NCBI GenBank assembly: GCA_027339205.1
Contig: DAHWOV010000074.1
Location: 1 to 5,731, forward strand
DNA: 5,731 bases
Source: JAJYVT01 sp027339205
GTDB lineage: Bacteria > Actinomycetota > Acidimicrobiia > Acidimicrobiales > RAAP-2
Direction of reading: 5' to 3'
Each line of letters starts with the position of its first letter. Within the stretch, counting starts at the first letter, position 1. A program made the translations under genes and the position numbers. Below, piece after piece: positions 1 to 4,940 of this stretch. The notes beneath the pieces are model-generated. The model searched no databases. It saw only the letters and a program-made list of their open reading frames with translations, and was not told the origin of the DNA.

Positions 1-455
1 CGCCACAGCTGCATCCCCTGCTCGAGGAGCCGCCGCAGGTGCCGGGCGTGCTTCTCGATGCGTGCTGCCCCCGCCGCGGCGTCCTCGACGCCCGCGAGCC
101 GGCGGAGCTGTTGGGTCGCGTAGCCGAGGTAGGCGTTGCGCACCGTTCGCGCTGAGAGGAACGACGTGCGAAGCCTGACCAGGTCCTCGCCGTAGCAGGT
201 CGAGACCTCGTGCTCGTCCAGCCACAGCAGCTCGGTCACGGTCGGGTTCGCACCGAGCAGCAGGCGCACCGCCTTGCCGACCTCGTGCAAGGTCACGTCC
301 GGCGTGGTCCGCACCTGCGTCTCGGCCGGTCGGTGCAGGCCGAGCAGCAGGTCGGTCGGGGTCACGAAGAACCCGAGCCGGTCGACGTCGCTCTCCGGCG
401 TCGACAGGCCGTAGGCACGGCTGCCGACGACGCCGGACAAGATGATGCTCCTCAC
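1..455 (-). CDS. RlaP-type nucleotidyltransferase (DNA polymerase beta superfamily), 3' part beyond the window
   Basis: About 151 N-terminal residues are visible; the C-terminal part lies left of the window. Residues 11-25 read GSRAYGLSTPESDVD, the nucleotidyltransferase signature: the G-S pair (11-12) and the metal-binding D-x-D (D23, D25). Residues 68-86 contain LLLGANPTVTELLW, the second block typical of the RlaP family (PF10127), whose usual N-terminus starts just a few residues before the G-S motif, as here. The family is predicted to transfer a nucleotide to an RNA or protein substrate and is named for association with RNA ligases; the substrate is not known and no RNA ligase gene is in view. 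I chose the GTG at 455 because it gives the usual short lead-in. Upstream in-frame GTGs at 488 and 500 are possible, and no strong Shine-Dalgarno decides between them. The gene is divergent from the Ntn-like gene. Family assignment is confident, function is not. Confidence 0.85.
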   Translation of the reverse strand, partial: MRSIILSGVVGSRAYGLSTPESDVDRLGFFVTPTDLLLGLHRPAETQVRTTPDVTLHEVGKAVRLLLGANPTVTELLWLDEHEVSTCYGEDLVRLRTSFLSARTVRNAYLGYATQQLRRLAGVEDAAAGAARIEKHARHLRRLLEQGMQLW

Positions 456-637
456 GTCCCACCACCGCCTGAGCGCCGCTCCGCCCACTGTCCGGCCCAC
501 GAAGAGCCCCGCAGCGGGGACTGGGCCGAGATCAACCGGCCAAGTGGGCGATGGATGCCGTGCCGTCCGCCCGGTAGCCGATACCACCGACATGGAGTTC
601 GCCGCACGGCTCGACGCCGCCTCGCCGATCACCGCGC

Positions 638-644
638 GAGGCGG
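638..644 (+). promoter_or_regulatory. Shine-Dalgarno supporting a GTG start at 652
   Basis: GAGGCGG lies 7 nt before the GTG at 652. It favours this start over the ATG at 592, which has no purine-rich site before it. The start matters because it places a serine at position 2, the position an N-terminal nucleophile would need after methionine removal. Confidence 0.45.
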
Positions 645-651
645 TCCGCCC

Positions 652-1371
652 GTGAGCCTTGCGGTGGTGCTGGCGGGACGGCGCGCGGCCGCGATCGCAG
701 CCGACTCGATCCTCGTCGAGGTCGATCAGCATGGCGGGGTGCGCATGCAGGGACGACACCAGAAGGTCATCCGCGTCGACAACCGGCTTGGGGCGATCAC
801 CGGGGTTGCCCACCACGACGGGTGCGATTTCGCGGCGGCGCTCAGCGAGGCGCTCAGCCTGGGCGCTGAGGTTGAAGATGTGCTGCGCCTGTTCGTGTCC
901 GAGAACTCCGACCCGCTCCGTAAGGCATACATCGACTGGCGGGCACTCCTAGGGCCAGACGCCCCCGCCGAGCAGTTCATGCAACTGCTCGTTGGCGCTT
1001 CGGTGCCGGGCAGGGGTCCCGAGATGCTCGAGTGCGCCTTGGTTGGCGAGGGGACGCAGGTGCGGTGGGATGCGAGACGGCTTGTCGCAGATGGCGAGTT
1101 CGCCTACTGCGCGCTCTACGGGAGTTTCGACTCAGAGGCCGAGCGTTGTTCGAGCGCCTACCGGATGTGCCACCTCGGCGCCTCCCTCGAGCATCGCGCC
1201 CTGCCCCACCCCTACACGGTGGACGCGAAGGCCAAACGAGCCGTCCTCGAGGAATGGGCTCGCGGAATCGTCGAAGGCGTCCTTGTCCGAGAGGCGGGCA
1301 TCAAGCGACCGAGTTGGTGGCCCGAGGGCCTTCCGGTCATCTCCGGCCCTGTGCAGAGCTACGCCGTCTGA
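652..1371 (+). CDS. Proteasome/HslV-like Ntn-hydrolase fold protein (putative)
   Basis: The N-terminus (from the GTG at 652) resembles the first strands of proteasome beta/HslV subunits. A hydrophobic strand SLAVVLAG is followed by a basic turn and AAIAADS. Counting the serine after the start as residue 1, the aspartate falls at 17, exactly the catalytic Asp17 spacing of the family. A lysine in QKVIRVDNRLG falls at 37, near canonical Lys33 with a four-residue insertion, and the next strand GAITGVAH matches the family's glycine-containing strand. These proteins are threonine peptidases or amidohydrolases; serine at position 1 would be unusual. The rest, with a tryptophan/proline-rich end (WWPEGLPV), I do not recognise. 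At 239 aa it is longer than HslV (about 175) and close to proteasome subunits. An ATG at 592 in the same frame would add 20 residues and bury the serine. No partner subunit or ATPase gene is nearby. Coding status is solid; the fold call is inference from motif spacing. Confidence 0.5.
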   Translation: MSLAVVLAGRRAAAIAADSILVEVDQHGGVRMQGRHQKVIRVDNRLGAITGVAHHDGCDFAAALSEALSLGAEVEDVLRLFVSENSDPLRKAYIDWRALLGPDAPAEQFMQLLVGASVPGRGPEMLECALVGEGTQVRWDARRLVADGEFAYCALYGSFDSEAERCSSAYRMCHLGASLEHRALPHPYTVDAKAKRAVLEEWARGIVEGVLVREAGIKRPSWWPEGLPVISGPVQSYAV

Positions 1372-1385
1372 GCCCTGGTGCTCAG
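1368..1385 (+). terminator. Hairpin overlapping the stop codon of the Ntn-like gene
   Basis: CTGAGC (1368-1373) and GCTCAG (1380-1385) form a perfect 6-bp stem with a 6-nt loop. One G-T and one G-C pair extend it outward. It begins inside the TGA stop at 1369-1371. There is no T-tract, so factor-independent termination is only a possibility; position and symmetry are the evidence. Confidence 0.35.
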
Positions 1386-1400
1386 GCCGCTTGTCGGCCA

Positions 1401-1506
1401 CGGCGCACCGCGCCCAGCGCTCGTCGTCCGCCAGGTCCTGGGCATCGCGCCACGACCCGCGGGTCACACGCAGCTTCTCACCGCCGATCCCCTCGACCTC
1501 GCCCGG
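1401..1506 (-). pseudogene. Truncated remnant of gene C (copy 1)
   Basis: Read on the reverse strand in the frame that passes through a GTG at 1467, this stretch encodes EVEGIGGEKLRVTRG...WRDA...LADDERWARC. It aligns residue by residue with residues 44-76 of C' (4101-4373). DNA identity of 1401-1503 to 4145-4247 is about 79% (22 differences in 103) without gaps. The first 42-43 codons of C are absent: a TAG at 1509-1507 precedes the homologous part, and the DNA upstream belongs to gene B. At the other end homology stops at about 1401, just outside the hairpin after the Ntn-like gene, and C's normal stop is lost, so the frame runs on antisense into that gene. A GTG at 1467 could in principle restart translation, but I read this as a relic. 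Confidence 0.65.
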
Positions 1507-1816
1507 CTAAGCCATCGAGCGCTGCCCGGAGGTCATCGAGCGCGCGGCTGATCAGCGCGTGCGGCCCCGCGCCGACCGCCTTTTCCTCGTACCCCGCGAC
1601 CGTCTCGGCCGCTTCGACGAGCCGGATCATCGCGGGGAGCGCGTTGCGCAACAGCGCCAGGCCCGCGGCGTCCGCAGCCCGCATCCCGGCGTCGTCGGTG
1701 ACCGGCGAGATGTCGAAGCCCTCGTGCCCACGCCGGGGCTCCCACCGCCCCGGCGTCATCGCCGCCTCGACCGCGACGAGGCGCCTCGCAGTCTCGTACC
1801 CTCCTGCCCGGTCCAT
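1478..1816 (-). CDS. Gene B: small protein of unknown function, phage-like pattern (copy 1)
   Basis: 112 residues; I do not recognise a named family. The middle reads FDISPVTDDAG, then DAAGLALLRNALPAMIRLVEAAE, an amphipathic helix. The order (a Gly-x-Trp-Glu near residue 23, an Asp-rich link, then an Ala-Leu helix with RNALPAM) recalls short Ead/Ea22-type proteins of tailed phages; that is a resemblance only. Its ATG (1816-1814) shares one base with the TGA of gene A (1818-1816), so translation is probably coupled to A. The last eight codons (GRGRGDRR) and the stop lie in DNA homologous to gene C read in another frame. The natural C-terminus of B may therefore have been lost when B was joined to truncated C. 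The equivalent position in copy 2 holds an unrelated gene. Confidence 0.6.
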   Translation of the reverse strand: MDRAGGYETARRLVAVEAAMTPGRWEPRRGHEGFDISPVTDDAGMRAADAAGLALLRNALPAMIRLVEAAETVAGYEEKAVGAGPHALISRALDDLRAALDGLAGRGRGDRR

Positions 1817-2040
1817 CAGGACCGCCCTCGGACGACAACGCAGTCCCCGTCGTCCCAGGTGGGCTCGACCCGGGCGTCGACCGCGAACGAGCCCGGGCCC
1901 CAGGCAGGCTGGAGCAGCACCTTCCGGTTGCCCTCGGGATCGACCTGCTCGAGCAGCGCGATGAGCGCCTCGGTCGTGAGCAGCTCCTGCCCTGCCGCCT
2001 TCCCCTGCTGTGCCAGCCTCGACCAGCTCTTCTGTGCCAT
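1816..2040 (-). CDS. Gene A: 74-residue conserved small protein (copy 1)
   Basis: Starts MAQKSWSRLAQQGKA; the core is ELLTTEALIALLEQVDPEG, a helix with a D-P turn, then VLLQPAWGPGSFAVDA and an acidic WDDGD before a beta-like CVVV end. Small actinobacterial phage/plasmid proteins with a helix ending in a V-D-P turn and a following Q-P-x-W strand look similar, but I know no function. The start at 2040 is supported by the identical start in A' and a GGGAC box about 8 nt upstream. It differs from A' in 9 of 74 residues. TGA overlaps the ATG of gene B by one base. No signal peptide or membrane segment is visible, so it is probably cytoplasmic. Confidence 0.7.
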   Translation of the reverse strand: MAQKSWSRLAQQGKAAGQELLTTEALIALLEQVDPEGNRKVLLQPAWGPGSFAVDARVEPTWDDGDCVVVRGRS

Positions 2041-2076
2041 GACAAAGTCCCGGCCAACCGCGCACCGCTCAGTCTC
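1831..2076. repeat. Long direct repeat, unit 1 (pairs with 4731-4976)
   Basis: This segment aligns without gaps to 4731-4976 at a constant offset of 2900 bases, with 17 differences in 246 (about 93% identity). It covers nearly all of gene A and its leader. The inner boundary is sharp: it falls four codons before the end of A, and the DNA beyond encodes unrelated proteins in the two copies. Confidence 0.9.
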
Positions 2077-2120
2077 CGTCGCCCTCGCGCCGCGACCGTG
2101 ACCCCTGCCAGCGCGCGTTC
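2077..2120 (-). pseudogene. 3'-end scrap of a glycosyltransferase family 2 gene (copy 1)
   Basis: Upstream of gene A, 2081-2097 is identical over 17 bases to 5010-5026 inside the end of the glycosyltransferase gene, and similarity continues (13 of 18) for about 18 more bases. Copy 1 lacks 29 bases relative to copy 2 just before this run. In the homologous reading frame copy 1 encodes LAGVTVAARGRRRLSG, against VAGVEVAARGRQQLAG in the intact protein. Nothing upstream of about 2120 resembles the enzyme. It is a relic showing that the duplicated unit once included the end of this enzyme's gene. Confidence 0.6.
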
Positions 2121-2146
2121 GCTTCGCCGCCGCCCTCTTACGAAGT

Positions 2147-2539
2147 ATGGACCGAGAAAAGCAGCAGCAGCGGGCAGCGGGGTCATGGTACGAGAAAGGA
2201 GTTCAGGTACGGGTCGAGCCGTTGGACGACGCAGAGTTCGATGCGAAATGGCGCAACGACGACCGACGACTGCGCGCCGAGCTCAGCCGCGCAACGGGGT
2301 ACGCGGGCGAGCTCGACGACATCGACGAGCCGGTCACCTGGGCCGACGAGCACCCCGAGCCAGACCCAAGGATGCACATGCCGCCGTCTGTTGGGCCCGA
2401 GTCCGACTTCTGGCCGGGCGATGATGACGACGAGGACAACAACGCTTGCCCGTCAGAGCTCAGACCAGGGACGGTCCGACAGATGCTGTGGAGCAGGCCC
2501 TGGGCCGACGTCGGGGTGTCCTGGTGGGACGCCCCGTGA
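2147..2539 (+). CDS. Acidic hypothetical protein, 130 residues
   Basis: I do not recognise the family. The N-terminus is polar with a glutamine run encoded by a short CAG repeat (MDREKQQQRAAGSWYEKG). The middle (VEPLDDAEFDAKW and onward) is helical and charged; around residues 99-105 there is an acidic run (GDDDDED); the C-terminus is tryptophan-rich (LWSRPWADVGVSWWD). Residue balance is natural, unlike the arginine-rich overlapping frames. No membrane segment or signal peptide is seen. The ATG at 2147 has no Shine-Dalgarno before it, so the message may be leaderless or the start may differ. An AGGAG at 2197-2201 has no usable in-frame start at proper spacing. The gene is divergent from gene A and separated from it by the glycosyltransferase scrap. 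A strong hairpin follows 23 nt after the stop. Confidence 0.6.
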   Translation: MDREKQQQRAAGSWYEKGVQVRVEPLDDAEFDAKWRNDDRRLRAELSRATGYAGELDDIDEPVTWADEHPEPDPRMHMPPSVGPESDFWPGDDDDEDNNACPSELRPGTVRQMLWSRPWADVGVSWWDAP

Positions 2540-2562
2540 GGCCGCACCCGTAGCTGGCCCGC

Positions 2563-2610
2563 GGCTGGGGGCCGGCGTCCGCGCCGCTGCGTGCCGGCCA
2601 GCCCCCAGCC
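2563..2610 (+). terminator. Strong GC-rich hairpin after the acidic-protein gene
   Basis: GGCTGGGGG (2563-2571) pairs with CCCCCAGCC (2602-2610), and CCGGC (2572-2576) pairs with GCCGG (2593-2597). This leaves a 4-nt bulge and a 16-nt loop. It starts 23 nt after the stop at 2539. No T-tract follows. It may be a terminator or an mRNA-stabilising structure. Confidence 0.45.
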
Positions 2611-3090
2611 CCTCCTCGGAGGCGGCCGGAGCGACGTCGCCCTCCGCGATGTGCGCCGGCGCGGGGCCGACGCGAATGGCCCTTCGCACTCGAGATCGGA
2701 ACAGCCGGCACGCACGCAAGCCGCTGTCGAGCTCAGCAGCGATGGAGGAGCGCGAAAGAGGCTGCGCGCGCCGTGGACGTCCTCGGCGAAGCACCGGTTG
2801 AGGGCGTGCAGGCCTCGTAGGGGCCGACGACGCAGGCCCATCGCGCCGTCACGTGCCGTCGCTGCCCGCGCCTAGCACCTCCCGCGCCCTCACCGCGGCC
2901 AGCACCTCCTCGGCGCGCCCGTCGTAGAGCTCGCCGAGGTAGTTCGTGTGCGTGGCGCCCTCGTCCTGGTGTGCCGGGACTGCTGCCGCCTCCGATCTGG
3001 GCCGGCCATGACAGCCCCGAAGGAGCCTCCGACTGTGGCGCCGCAGCTCTCTGGCGGATCGTCTGTTCTCTGACGCCAACCCGCCCTTGA
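2611..3090. other. Gene-poor stretch, probably degraded sequence
   Basis: No frame reads convincingly as a complete gene. Open frames here are short, arginine-rich and mutually overlapping, as expected by chance at this GC content. A short perfect hairpin CCTCC-TC-GGAGG lies around 2612-2623. The one protein-like piece is on the reverse strand at about 2849-2985 and is listed separately. No tRNA or CRISPR repeat was recognised. Confidence 0.4.
2849..2985 (-). pseudogene. Possible C-terminal fragment of a lost gene
   Basis: On the reverse strand this frame ends with ATHTNYLGELYDGRAEEV and AAVRAREVLG before a TGA at 2849. The composition (balanced, helical, tyrosine-containing) is more protein-like than surrounding frames, while everything upstream in the same frame turns arginine-rich. 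The layout H-x(9)-Y, with an upstream R-x-x-H-S-R, faintly recalls the end of a tyrosine recombinase, but the spacing is off by one and the conserved Gly-His is Ala-His. I would call it an unidentified remnant. Confidence 0.2.
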
Positions 3091-3094
3091 GTTA

Positions 3095-3124
3095 TTGACA
3101 GTCGTATTGCATCAGCTTCAAACT
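3095..3124 (+). promoter_or_regulatory. Putative sigma-70-type promoter for the RDD gene
   Basis: A perfect TTGACA (3095-3100) is followed 18 bases later by CAAACT (3119-3124), a weak -10 matching three of six consensus bases. The segment 3085-3170 is clearly more AT-rich than its surroundings, and the only gene downstream on this strand is the RDD protein gene, leaving a leader of about 80 nt. Confidence 0.4.
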
Positions 3125-3139
3125 TGGCGATCGGCATGA

Positions 3140-3153
3140 ATCGATCGGTCGAT
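3140..3153. promoter_or_regulatory. Inverted repeat in the RDD leader, possible operator
   Basis: ATCGA-TCGG-TCGAT is a perfect 5-bp inverted repeat with a 4-nt centre. GATCGG occurs at 3129-3134 and again within the repeat. It lies about 16 bases downstream of the putative -10, a position where a repressor could act. No regulator gene is identified in the window. Confidence 0.2.
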
Positions 3154-3203
3154 ATCAAGTACTCGCCCACCTACGCCGTTAGGCGGAAGGGACACTGACG
3201 GAC

Positions 3204-3209
3204 AGGAGG
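3204..3209 (+). promoter_or_regulatory. Consensus ribosome binding site of the RDD gene
   Basis: AGGAGG is the best Shine-Dalgarno in the window. Tandem GTG codons follow at 3214 (4-nt gap) and 3217 (7-nt gap). Either can be the start, and the strength of the site argues against the internal ATG at 3301. Confidence 0.75.
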
Positions 3210-3213
3210 CACC

Positions 3214-3720
3214 GTGGTGGATACCGATGGAACTGTCGTATATAGCGAGGGCCATGAGAGCAGAGATCAAGGTCCCGCGCACCAGAGAGGCGTGTCCGAG
3301 ATGCAGATGCGGGCGCCAGGACTTGTCGAGATTGACCGGGAGCTCGGTCTTCCGGAGGGGGTTGTGCTTGCTCCGGTCGGGCGCCGGATCGGTGCGTGGT
3401 TTCTGTCGATCGTCCTCTGCATCGTCACGCTGTTCATCGGGTATGTGATCTGGGGCCTCGTCTGCTGGAGCCAAGGGACGACCCCGGCACTCAAGGTGCT
3501 GAAGATGAAGGCGTGGTATCCCGACAGAGGTGAGTGCGCCCATTTCTGGCGGATGGCGCTGCGCGAGATCATTGGCGGCATTGCCGAGAACATCCTCGGC
3601 TGGATCACCGAGCTTGTCTCCTTCATCATGTTTGTGTCCGGACGCGAGCACCAGGCACTCCACGACAAGGTGGCGGGGACGGTGGTCGTCTATGACCCTG
3701 GCGGCCTCATCAACAACTAG
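3214..3720 (+). CDS. RDD family membrane protein
   Basis: 168 residues. After about 50 polar residues, the RDD domain (PF06271) runs from VLAPVGRRIGAW (51-62) to the end. A hydrophobic segment lies at about 62-86, then WSQGTTPALKVLKMK, the family's G-x-T-x-x-x-x-x-L block. WRMALREIIGG (112-122) gives the conserved arginine region, a second hydrophobic segment lies at about 124-142, and the C-terminal signature HQALHDKVAGTVVV (146-159) includes the conserved Asp151. The usual aspartate after the first Arg-x-x-Ala-x is serine here (S65), which is common in this compact subtype. The family is in the cytoplasmic membrane; a general function is not established, although some members are linked to ion antiport or stress. 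It stands alone on this strand with its own promoter-like region and converges on the small-gene operon. I used the first of two tandem GTGs; 3217 has better spacing. Confidence 0.85.
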   Translation: MVDTDGTVVYSEGHESRDQGPAHQRGVSEMQMRAPGLVEIDRELGLPEGVVLAPVGRRIGAWFLSIVLCIVTLFIGYVIWGLVCWSQGTTPALKVLKMKAWYPDRGECAHFWRMALREIIGGIAENILGWITELVSFIMFVSGREHQALHDKVAGTVVVYDPGGLINN

Positions 3721-3915
3721 CCTGGATTCCCACACGGGTTAGCGGCGCAACGACCCAGGCGACCTTGCGTTCCCGTGATAAGGACAGACATGTAATTCGC
3801 GACCCCCGGACCTGCCGCACCAGGACGCGCATTAAGCGCTCGGCGTGCGGCGGCCGTCGCGGCCAGGGCTTTGGGAGGGGGCGGTCGCGGACCTGCGTTG
3901 CTCGGGCCCCGCCGT
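3721..3915. other. Convergent intergenic region with a small hairpin
   Basis: This lies between the stop of the RDD gene and the stop of D'. GGCCG-TCG-CGGCC at 3852-3864 is a perfect 5-bp stem with a 3-nt loop, and it could help end transcription from either side. The stretch 3760-3840 uses triplets such as TTA, TCA, ACA and TGT in every reverse frame that stays open, which argues against a further gene. Confidence 0.35.
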
Positions 3916-4104
3916 TCATCCCTGCCCGCAACCACAGCGCCCGTCGGGGTCCGCACAGCCAGGAAAGACAGGCCGCCCGTCGTCGTCCTCACAGCCGAGG
4001 CGGTAGTCCACCATCTCCTGGTCGGGCTCGTCCGCCGCCGAGGTCGTCTCGTTCGTCACGACCCGACCCCGCCGGCCGGCGCACGGCCCACTCTGCGCGG
4101 TCAC
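3916..4104 (-). CDS. Gene D': small cysteine-containing protein
   Basis: 62 residues from the GTG at 4104, which overlaps the TGA of C' as GTGA, implying coupled translation. It is acidic in the middle (DEPDQE, CEDDDG), with five cysteines at 8, 38, 50, 57 and 59; the last three sit in PGCADPDGRCGCGQG and could bind a metal. An internal GTG at 4059 would give a 47-residue form starting just before TNETTSAADEP, which removes the less protein-like arginine-rich start. I cannot name the family. No counterpart exists in copy 1, where homology ends inside C. No signal peptide is visible. Confidence 0.5.
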   Translation of the reverse strand: MTAQSGPCAGRRGRVVTNETTSAADEPDQEMVDYRLGCEDDDGRPVFPGCADPDGRCGCGQG

Positions 4105-4373
4105 AGCTCGACCAACGTCCAGGGCTCCGCGCCCTCGTCACCCTCGGCGCACCGTTCCCAGCGCTCGTCGTCCGCCGGGTCGTGGGCGTCGCGCCACCAG
4201 CCCCGTGTCACGCACAGCTCGTCGTCTCCGATGTCCTTCAGCTCGGCGCCGCACAGACCCTCGCCGTCGCAGTGCCGCGCAGCCGCGATGGCCTCCGCGT
4301 CACTCACGTGACCGGCGATCCACCAGCTGTCACCGTCCTCCCCGGGGAACGCCGCCGCCGACCTAGTCGTCAT
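4101..4373 (-). CDS. Gene C': 90-residue hypothetical protein, intact copy
   Basis: Sequence landmarks: DGDSWWIAGHVSDAEAIAAA (14-32), a strand-turn-helix; a cysteine at 35 and 41; ELKDIGDDEL (44-53); VTRGWWRDAHDPADDERWERC (55-76, Trp- and acid-rich); and a WTLVEL end. The pattern is that of the many unnamed small proteins of actinobacterial phages and plasmids; no function is known to me. The ATG at 4373 overlaps the end of B' by 11 nt. GTG 4412 and ATG 4403 in frame would lengthen the overlap and lack proper Shine-Dalgarno spacing. The 3' half has a degraded paralogue at 1401-1506, which supports this reading frame because the protein alignment is far clearer than chance. The stop overlaps the start of D'. 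Confidence 0.65.
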   Translation of the reverse strand: MTTRSAAAFPGEDGDSWWIAGHVSDAEAIAAARHCDGEGLCGAELKDIGDDELCVTRGWWRDAHDPADDERWERCAEGDEGAEPWTLVEL

Positions 4374-4719
4374 GGCAGCACCCGCTTTCGTCGACGGGTG
4401 CATCCTCCGCACGGGCCCGCGGCGTGCCTCGGCTGCATCCCACGCAGCTCACGCCGGGATAGCACCACTCGGGGTAGCACCACTCGCCACAGTCGCGCCG
4501 CGACCGGCCGCTGCCGCGAGCGCTGGAGTCCAACAGCCGTCCGCGCTCTCGCGCGCGCCTCGCCGCCGTGCTGAGGATCGTCCAGGCGGCCCGCACTGCA
4601 GCGCCACAGGGCTCGACGAGCACCGCGCGCCCTGCTCGCGAGCAACGTCTTCGCGAGCGGTGTGCGCGTGCGGCGTTGGCATCGAACAGCCGGCCCGAGG
4701 CCGCGCACGCCGCGGTCAT
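4363..4719 (-). CDS. Gene B': 118-residue protein with Cys-rich tail (copy 2)
   Basis: The ATG (4719-4717) overlaps the TGA of A' as ATGA. The first 75 residues are arginine- and alanine-rich with one plausible helix (VRAAWTILSTAARRARERG) and are less convincing. The C-terminal part is distinctive: CGEWCYPEWCYPGVSCVGC, then an acidic end with ESGCCHDD. The closely spaced cysteines suggest a zinc-binding knuckle. EWCYP occurs twice in tandem from a 15-bp DNA repeat. It occupies the position held by the unrelated gene B in copy 1. It ends 11 nt inside C'. The frame is preferred because both ends mesh with its neighbours by overlap. Family unknown; part of the N-terminal half could be non-coding filler after an exchange event. 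Confidence 0.5.
   Translation of the reverse strand: MTAACAASGRLFDANAARAHRSRRRCSRAGRAVLVEPCGAAVRAAWTILSTAARRARERGRLLDSSARGSGRSRRDCGEWCYPEWCYPGVSCVGCSRGTPRARAEDAPVDESGCCHDD
4457..4486. repeat. Tandem 15-bp repeat, two units
   Basis: Units 4457-4471 and 4472-4486 differ by a single base. The period is a multiple of three and falls in the frame of B', encoding EWCYP twice. The single difference is silent (TAT/TAC). Confidence 0.8.
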
Positions 4720-4940
4720 GCGCGCCCGTGGACGACAACGCAGTCCCCGTCGTCCCAGAGGGGCTCGACCCGGGCGTCGACCGCGAACGAGCCCGGGCCC
4801 CAGGCAGGCTGGAGCAGCACCTTCCGGTTGCCCTCGGGATCGACCTGCTCGAGCAGCGCGATAAGCGCCTTGGTCGTGAGCAGCTCCTGCCGTGCCGCCT
4901 GCCCCTGCCGTGTCAGCCTCGACGGGCTCTTCTGCGCCAT
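4716..4940 (-). CDS. Gene A': 74-residue conserved small protein (copy 2)
   Basis: This is a paralogue of gene A: same length, same start MAQKS, identical over the central LIALLEQVDPEG and VLLQPAWGPGSFAVDARVEP. Of 12 codons that differ from A, nine change the residue (for example Trp6 to Pro, Glu24 to Lys, Thr61 to Leu). It begins 34 nt after the stop of the glycosyltransferase gene, with AGGTC about 8 nt before the ATG, so it is likely the second cistron of that operon. Its TGA is fused to the ATG of B' (ATGA). The function is unknown, with no export signal; it is likely a soluble protein. Confidence 0.7.
   Translation of the reverse strand: MAQKSPSRLTRQGQAARQELLTTKALIALLEQVDPEGNRKVLLQPAWGPGSFAVDARVEPLWDDGDCVVVHGRA

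Noticed and set aside
442..651. Extended upstream start for the Ntn-like gene (442 or 592)
   Set aside because: The 442 start overlaps the nucleotidyltransferase gene in antisense and its extra residues are not protein-like. 592 lacks a ribosome binding site and would bury the candidate nucleophile, although it is not excluded.
210..869. Forward open frame across the divergent region
   Set aside because: Arginine/glutamine-rich shadow of the nucleotidyltransferase gene and of the Ntn-like gene.
1132..1467. Reverse-strand frame of 111 codons from a GTG at 1467
   Set aside because: Only its first 20 or so residues match gene C; the remainder is antisense to the Ntn-like gene, so it is treated as a relic.
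2160..2172. CAG trinucleotide run
   Set aside because: Only three units in a row, coding for a short glutamine run; within what chance allows.
2183..2377. Reverse-strand frame opposite the acidic-protein gene
   Set aside because: Reasonable composition, but shorter and fully antisense to the 130-residue frame, which has better residue balance and a hairpin after it.
2611..3090. tRNA, CRISPR array or insertion-sequence ends in the gene-poor stretch
   Set aside because: No cloverleaf, no regularly spaced repeats and no terminal inverted repeats with a transposase frame could be seen.
3710..3919. A fifth overlapping gene after D' (69 codons, ATGA overlap)
   Set aside because: The overlap fits the operon style, but the frame uses several triplets rare at this GC content (TTA, TCA, ACA, TGT), looks unlike a folded protein and overlaps the end of the RDD gene.
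4370..4738. Alternative frame of 122 codons between A' and C'
   Set aside because: Very arginine-rich and does not mesh with neighbouring start and stop codons, unlike B'.
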